A stretch of DNA of 9,715 nucleotides, from assembly GCA_910579415.1 (NCBI GenBank), contig CAJTUY010000030.1, forward strand, positions 14,039 to 23,753. The letters are read 5' to 3'. Made by a program: the position numbers and the translations under genes. The stretch comes from an uncultured Clostridia bacterium (GTDB lineage: Bacteria; Bacillota; Clostridia; UBA1381). The notes under the pieces are model-generated. The model was not told the origin of the DNA. It worked only from the letters and a program-made list of their open reading frames with translations, and made no database searches. This document shows, piece after piece, positions 6,345 to 9,715 of the stretch. The first letter of the stretch is position 1. Each line of letters opens with the position of its first letter.

Positions 6345-6385
6345 CGATATGCCTTTACTTTACACTATTTTTATGTTACTATGTA

Positions 6386-6391
6386 TATAAT
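6386..6391 (+). promoter_or_regulatory. Candidate -10 box for the 158-aa membrane protein gene
   Basis: A consensus TATAAT lies 66 bp before the ATG at 6458. The sequence 17 bp upstream is a poor -35 (CACTAT), so the promoter would be weak or need an activator. Inverted repeat B begins 5 bp downstream of it. Confidence 0.4.
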
Positions 6392-6396
6392 AGATA

Positions 6397-6414
6397 TAAA
6401 ATACAGTTATTTTG
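6397..6414. promoter_or_regulatory. Operator-like inverted repeat B (TAAAATA-N4-TATTTTG)
   Basis: TAAAATA (6397-6403) and TATTTTG (6408-6414) repeat the design of site A with one mismatch in the outermost base. Its centre is exactly 70 bp from that of site A. It lies just downstream of the TATAAT at 6386-6391, in a position to block or modulate transcription toward the membrane-protein gene. Both sites also sit beside an AATAGATATA direct repeat (6330-6339 and 6389-6398). Confidence 0.5.
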
Positions 6415-6457
6415 TGCCTATTATTTTTGAAATTTTAGTATAAAGGAGGTGTTTTGG

Positions 6458-6934
6458 ATGAGTTGGAGACGGTTATCGATATTGGTACTTTGCTTTATGT
6501 GTGTGTCTGTTTGCGTCAGAGGTGCATATCCTGAGCCTGATTATCCGCCGCCGTCAATGCCTGCTGCAAGGCAGGAGTATGAAACAGACGGGAAGGTAAT
6601 GAAAATATTTTCAACAGGATTTGAAGAGGTGCCTGTTGTATATCCTGACAGGAACCGCGTGTATCATATGAGCGGATGTAAGGTTTATGAGGAAATGTTT
6701 AACGGAGATTACAGTGAACCTCGTTATTTTACAGATGTTGTAATGGATAGTCCGAGATGTACGGAATGTATATCGGAAGAAATGTATCAGACGTTTAAGG
6801 AAAATGTATACATAATGGAAATGGAAAAACAGGAGCATCATATAGAACTTTTGTCCTTAATGAATTTATTTTTTGCGCTTGTTATTGCAATATGCGTTAT
6901 TGTCAGAGTTTTCAAAAAAGAAAAGAAGGCATAG
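6458..6934 (+). CDS. Small membrane-anchored protein with a His/Cys metal-site pattern
   Basis: The product is 158 residues from the ATG at 6458, chosen because AAAGGAGGT (6442-6450) precedes it at 7 nt; a GTG three codons earlier overlaps that site. Residues 6-20 form an N-terminal signal sequence or anchor, with possible cleavage near Gly22-Ala23. It is followed by a proline-rich stretch (PEPDYPPPSMP). The central domain has VYHMSGC (68-74) and RCTEC (100-104). His70, Cys74, Cys101 and Cys104 make the HxxxC...CxxC arrangement seen in small Ada-like zinc modules of exported proteins. A C-terminal membrane helix (about 131-151) and a basic tail FKKEKKA suggest the domain sits outside the cell with the tail inside. 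I do not recognise a named family. It is divergent from the RHH regulator and probably controlled by it. Confidence 0.85.
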   Translation: MSWRRLSILVLCFMCVSVCVRGAYPEPDYPPPSMPAARQEYETDGKVMKIFSTGFEEVPVVYPDRNRVYHMSGCKVYEEMFNGDYSEPRYFTDVVMDSPRCTECISEEMYQTFKENVYIMEMEKQEHHIELLSLMNLFFALVIAICVIVRVFKKEKKA

Positions 6935-6954
6935 TTTATACTATGCCTTTTCTT
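6923..6954. terminator. Bidirectional terminator between the membrane protein and the GalK-like gene
   Basis: AAGGCATAGT (6926-6935) pairs perfectly with ACTATGCCTT (6940-6949) around a 4-nt TTAT loop. TTTTCTT follows on the plus strand and an A-rich tract precedes it for the minus strand. The TAG stop of the plus-strand gene (6932-6934) is inside the left arm; the minus-strand stop (6953-6955) lies just beyond. Confidence 0.85.
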
Positions 6955-8014
6955 AAATAATATCAGATATGCAGAAAGATGGCTGATAGCCGATGTTGTT
7001 TACAAATTCACTTCTTACTATATTTATGATGTGGTCAATCATATTTTCATCTGCAATTACGACAATACCGTTCTCCCATGAACGGACAGCTTTGATACCT
7101 TCAAGCGGTTTGCAGCAGTTGGCAAGAAAAATATGTTCATTATCCAAATCCCAGTAGCGTTCCATAGAAGCCTGCGAAAGCTTTATCTGTCGGAACAGTT
7201 CATTTGAATTGCAATGTTTTAACGCGGCGCAGGCAGTTTCTATCCGTATGTTTTCATCGGTCAGATGACACATATACCGCAGCGCCTGACGGCTTTTAAT
7301 ATTAGGTGCAGCCATTGTAAGCATTTCGGGAGTAATATCCGAAATTGAGGCTATATGCGGAAACAGCCTGCGTACATGTTCAAAAGCATAGTTTATTTGT
7401 TTTGAACGGGTACGCTGCCTTTGAGTGCAGTGTACGGATAATATCTTACAGCCGGTAAGAGGCAGAGGGAAATTTTTCGGCGTCCCTGAGGAAACAAGCG
7501 TACAGTAACCTTTTTTTGAATACAAAATGCCGAGATAAGTATTCAGTCTGCCGTCAGGAGAAGCAAGAGCGGCCGTATTTAACGGTTCCAACTCAATTCC
7601 CGATGATTTTTCAAGCGCCTGTGTAAGAGTAAGAAAAAATATTTCGCTGCGCGGAAGGAATTCCGGTACGGAATATTCAAATAATACCTGCGTTCCTTTC
7701 AGACCGAGAGGTTCAAGCCTGCGGAACAGATTTACATATTCGTTTCCGTCGCCGCGAAGGTTTTCAGTATTAGAGCCGAAAATATATGAAAAACATTTAT
7801 TTGATTTATTTTCCTGCAAGCTAATCAATCCGCCTTCCAGACGTCTTGAAAACATTTTAACTCCCATTGAAAGCGTACAGCCCAAAGAGGGAGTGTATTC
7901 TGTTTCGGTACAGCCAAGAAGAGTACAGAAAATTCCGTTTGATGTAAAGTGTAAAAAATTATCTGATGCGTTAAATCTTTTATAAAAATCCTGTTTAAGC
8001 TCGGTTAAATTCAA
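6953..8014 (-). CDS. Degenerate galactokinase homologue (GHMP fold, predicted pseudoenzyme)
   Basis: The 353-residue product is recognised as galactokinase-like mainly by its C-terminal half, numbered here from an alternative GTG at 8021-8023. The segment RYMCHLTDENIRIETACAAL (250-269), the KLSQASMERYWDLD stretch (281-294, matching NESHASLRDDYEVS) and the ending IGYQPSFCISDI (344-355) all follow the family. The catalytic features do not. The N-terminal GRxNxIGEHTD-type motif is replaced by GIFCTLLGCTE (30-40), losing the Arg. The ATP-binding GLSSS loop is replaced near residues 120-126, the catalytic MDQ region appears as RLNT (159-162, Asp to Asn), and the GAGFGGC motif near 312-319 is absent. 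Length is short for GalK (about 380-430). The frame is intact. I prefer the TTG at 8012-8014, placed 8 nt after AAAAGGAG; the GTG overlaps that site. Sugar sensing is possible but unproven. Confidence 0.75.
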   Translation of the reverse strand: MNLTELKQDFYKRFNASDNFLHFTSNGIFCTLLGCTETEYTPSLGCTLSMGVKMFSRRLEGGLISLQENKSNKCFSYIFGSNTENLRGDGNEYVNLFRRLEPLGLKGTQVLFEYSVPEFLPRSEIFFLTLTQALEKSSGIELEPLNTAALASPDGRLNTYLGILYSKKGYCTLVSSGTPKNFPLPLTGCKILSVHCTQRQRTRSKQINYAFEHVRRLFPHIASISDITPEMLTMAAPNIKSRQALRYMCHLTDENIRIETACAALKHCNSNELFRQIKLSQASMERYWDLDNEHIFLANCCKPLEGIKAVRSWENGIVVIADENMIDHIINIVRSEFVNNIGYQPSFCISDII

Positions 8015-8078
8015 AAAACTCACTCCTTTTCAGATATTTTGTCCGTAATCATGTTAAATAATTCGGCTAATTTAAAGG

Positions 8079-8107
8079 TTGACATTCATAGACAAACAAT
8101 GTATAAT
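8079..8107 (+). promoter_or_regulatory. Consensus sigma-A promoter for greA
   Basis: A perfect TTGACA (8079-8084), a 17-bp spacer and a perfect TATAAT (8102-8107) give a full consensus promoter 61 bp before the greA ATG. It is the best promoter in the window, in keeping with high constitutive expression. Confidence 0.93.
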
Positions 8108-8168
8108 ATAGCAATGGTGTTATATTTAGCGATAATGCTATTTTGAAAAGAAAGGACTTGATTTTTAG

Positions 8169-8642
8169 ATGTCAGAAAATAAGGAATATGTTTTGACGGT
8201 TGAAGGAAAAGCAGAACTTGAAGCAGAACTGGATAAATTAAAAAACGTCACAAGAAAAGAAGTTTCCGAAAAGATTAAAGAAGCGCGTTCGTTCGGTGAC
8301 CTATCGGAAAATGCCGAGTACGATGAAGCTAAAAATGAGCAGGCTGAAGTTGAAGCAAGAATTAACGAAATTGAATATATGCTGAAATATGCGAGGGTTA
8401 TTGACGATGAGGAGATTAAATCGGATGTTGTCACTCTTGGTTCAAAAGTGGTTCTTGATATTTTCGGCGGTGAGAAAAAGTATACGATTGTAGGTTCGAC
8501 AGAAGCTGACCCGTATAAGAATAAGCTTTCATATGAATCACCGATAGGTGCGGCTTGTATGAATAAATCGGCCGGAGAAAAAGTAACGGCAAGTACTCCG
8601 GGCGGTCAGGTAGAGTTTAAAATAATTTCAATTGATAAATAA
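8169..8642 (+). CDS. greA: Transcription elongation factor GreA
   Basis: The 157-residue protein has the standard GreA length. It rescues backtracked RNA polymerase by entering the secondary channel and stimulating cleavage of the RNA 3' end. The N-terminal coiled-coil hairpin spans about 12-77, and its tip carries the acidic DLSENAEYDEAK motif, where Asp44 and Glu47 correspond to the Mg-coordinating tip residues. The C-terminal FKBP-like domain (about 80-157) contains SPIGAACMNKSAGEKV (124-139) and TPGGQVEFKI (143-152), which are typical of the family. The start is supported by AAAGGA (8151-8156), somewhat far at 12 nt. A dedicated promoter and terminator make it largely monocistronic, although in many Firmicutes greA neighbours lysS; here it does not. 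Confidence 0.97.
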   Translation: MSENKEYVLTVEGKAELEAELDKLKNVTRKEVSEKIKEARSFGDLSENAEYDEAKNEQAEVEARINEIEYMLKYARVIDDEEIKSDVVTLGSKVVLDIFGGEKKYTIVGSTEADPYKNKLSYESPIGAACMNKSAGEKVTASTPGGQVEFKIISIDK

Positions 8643-8650
8643 GATGTATT

Positions 8651-8685
8651 GAGCGCGGTCACGTTTTGAATATCGCGCTCTTTTT
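8651..8685 (+). terminator. Intrinsic terminator after greA
   Basis: GAGCGCG (8651-8657) pairs with CGCGCTC (8674-8680), a GC-rich 7-bp stem with a 16-nt loop, followed directly by TTTTT. The T-run fits plus-strand termination 8 nt after the greA stop. The large loop suggests moderate efficiency, so some read-through into the next gene is possible. Confidence 0.8.
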
Positions 8686-8715
8686 GTGCATAGACATACT
8701 TTAGGGGGTGTGTCT

Positions 8716-9715
8716 ATGAGAGAAATTCGCAATATTTTAGCTGTATCGTGCGGTTATGCGGCAGCGGTAGTAGGCGCGGGATTTGCATCGGGACAGGAGA
8801 TAGTAAGCTTTTTTCTGCGCTACGGTAAAATGAGTATTGTCGGCATTTTTATTGCTGTATTTATATTTTCGGCTTTTTCTTATATGGTGCTTTCCTGCTG
8901 TATTGAAAGAGATATTAACAGCTATGAGGATTTACTGGGGATTTTGTTTAAACGTACAGGAACGAGAAAAATCGCTGAATATGCAACGGCTGTATTTGCC
9001 GCGTGTACGCTGTGCGTAATGACGGCATGTGCAGGCGAAATGGGCAGCGTATGCTTCGGGATTGATAAAATATATGGTGCGATTGTATTTACTGTTGTAT
9101 GCGCGGTTATACTTATGATGAATGCTAAAAAGATTATCCAGTTAAATTCACTGCTCGGAGCAATTATAATTTTCGGAATAATATTTACGTGTTTTTATAT
9201 ACTGCGTTACCGCGAGCATCAGACATTCGTAAACGGCGGTGCAATTGTTATGTCGGGTGCGTCATATGCAGGTTATAATCTGCTCACTTCAGGCGCGCTG
9301 CTGTCGGGTATGAGTACATACCTTAATAATAAGAAGGAAGCGCTTTTATCATCAGTTGTGTCCGGCATCGTATTGCTTATTATGATTGTGCTTATCTGGG
9401 GTGTTCTGGGAATTTATTACGGTAAAATAAATTTGGGTGAAATACCTATGCTGACAATGGCAATAAGGCAGGGAAGACTGCTTGGGATTGCATATAGTGT
9501 TATGCTTGCTTTTGCAGTTCTAACCACAGGTCTGGCAAACGGGTTTGGAATAACGGATATTCTGGGAGGTAAAATTGGACGCAAAAAGACAGCGTTGTTG
9601 TTTGTTTTAATTGCATTTTGTATGAGCGGAGGCGGCTTTTCAAGACTTATAGATATTCTTTATGGAGCTTGTGGATGTGTTGGGCTTGTAATAGTTGCAG
9701 GACTTATGATTTCAG
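8716..9715 (+). CDS. YkvI-family integral membrane protein (3' end cut by window)
   Basis: An open frame of 333 complete codons runs from the ATG at 8716 to the window edge without a stop. The ATG is preceded by AGGGGG at about 7 nt. It begins with a short positive segment and a first membrane helix carrying VVGAGFASGQE (18-28), the hallmark of the uncharacterised YkvI family. That family is thought to share the APC/LeuT transporter fold, in which this unwound glycine-rich part of helix 1 holds substrate. About nine further hydrophobic helices are visible, at about 41-62, 87-108, 119-135, 143-163, 175-195, 212-235, 255-275, 291-305 and 318-333. Family members are usually about 340-370 aa, so only a short tail is missing. 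The substrate is unknown. No strong promoter is visible in the 73-bp gap, so transcription may come from greA read-through. Confidence 0.88.
   Translation, partial: MREIRNILAVSCGYAAAVVGAGFASGQEIVSFFLRYGKMSIVGIFIAVFIFSAFSYMVLSCCIERDINSYEDLLGILFKRTGTRKIAEYATAVFAACTLCVMTACAGEMGSVCFGIDKIYGAIVFTVVCAVILMMNAKKIIQLNSLLGAIIIFGIIFTCFYILRYREHQTFVNGGAIVMSGASYAGYNLLTSGALLSGMSTYLNNKKEALLSSVVSGIVLLIMIVLIWGVLGIYYGKINLGEIPMLTMAIRQGRLLGIAYSVMLAFAVLTTGLANGFGITDILGGKIGRKKTALLFVLIAFCMSGGGFSRLIDILYGACGCVGLVIVAGLMIS

Noticed and set aside
6449..6457. GTG start three codons upstream of the membrane-protein ATG
   Set aside because: This GTG overlaps the Shine-Dalgarno sequence; the ATG at 6458 has ideal spacing.
6485..6523. 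Lipoprotein signal in the membrane protein (several N-terminal cysteines)
   Set aside because: None of Cys12, Cys15 or Cys19 sits in a proper lipobox context.
8837..9019. Plus-strand 60-codon open frame
   Set aside because: It is out of frame inside the YkvI-family gene, which is open across the whole region and carries the family motif.

Overview
The window looks like the chromosome of a Clostridia-type Firmicute. The DNA is AT-rich, Shine-Dalgarno sites are strong AGGAGG types, promoters are near-consensus sigma-A types with 17-bp spacers, ATA codons are common, and the gene families (YkvI membrane protein, clostridial GalK-like and GalT proteins, small XRE regulator) fit that group. I cannot name a genus from the sequence alone. 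Both ends cut through genes.

Layout. (1) Positions 1-1960, minus strand: the conserved GTPase ychF, followed 12 bp later by a GT2-family polyprenyl-phosphate-type glycosyltransferase that runs off the left edge. A strong promoter lies upstream of ychF. (2) Positions 1960-2230: a gene-free stretch that appears to encode a structured plus-strand RNA ending in an intrinsic terminator, just before a 64-residue hypothetical protein. (3) Positions 2524-4668, plus strand: an OmpR/PhoB response regulator and its membrane histidine kinase, with stop and start codons overlapping by one base. (4) Positions 4677-5724, plus: a galactose-1-phosphate uridylyltransferase (galT) with its own strong promoter, ending in a bidirectional hairpin. 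(5) Positions 5763-6934: a small regulatory cluster. A 74-aa XRE regulator and a 57-aa ribbon-helix-helix regulator lie on the minus strand. Divergent from the latter is a small membrane protein with a His/Cys metal-site pattern. The divergent intergenic region carries two copies of the same inverted repeat, and a perfect 17-bp palindrome lies between the two regulator genes. (6) Positions 6953-8014, minus: a protein that reads as a galactokinase homologue but has lost the residues a galactokinase needs. (7) Positions 8079-9715, plus: greA with a consensus promoter and terminator, then the start of a YkvI-family membrane protein cut by the right edge.

How the parts relate. The galT gene and the GalK-like gene are the two sugar-metabolism elements; the regulator cluster sits between them and they are on opposite strands, so they are not one operon. 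The GalK-like protein probably cannot phosphorylate galactose and may be a sensor or a decaying paralogue. ychF and greA are housekeeping genes for translation-associated and transcription-associated functions. The most unusual items are the degenerate galactokinase, the structured RNA before the 64-aa gene, and the two matched operator-like repeats next to the ribbon-helix-helix gene.
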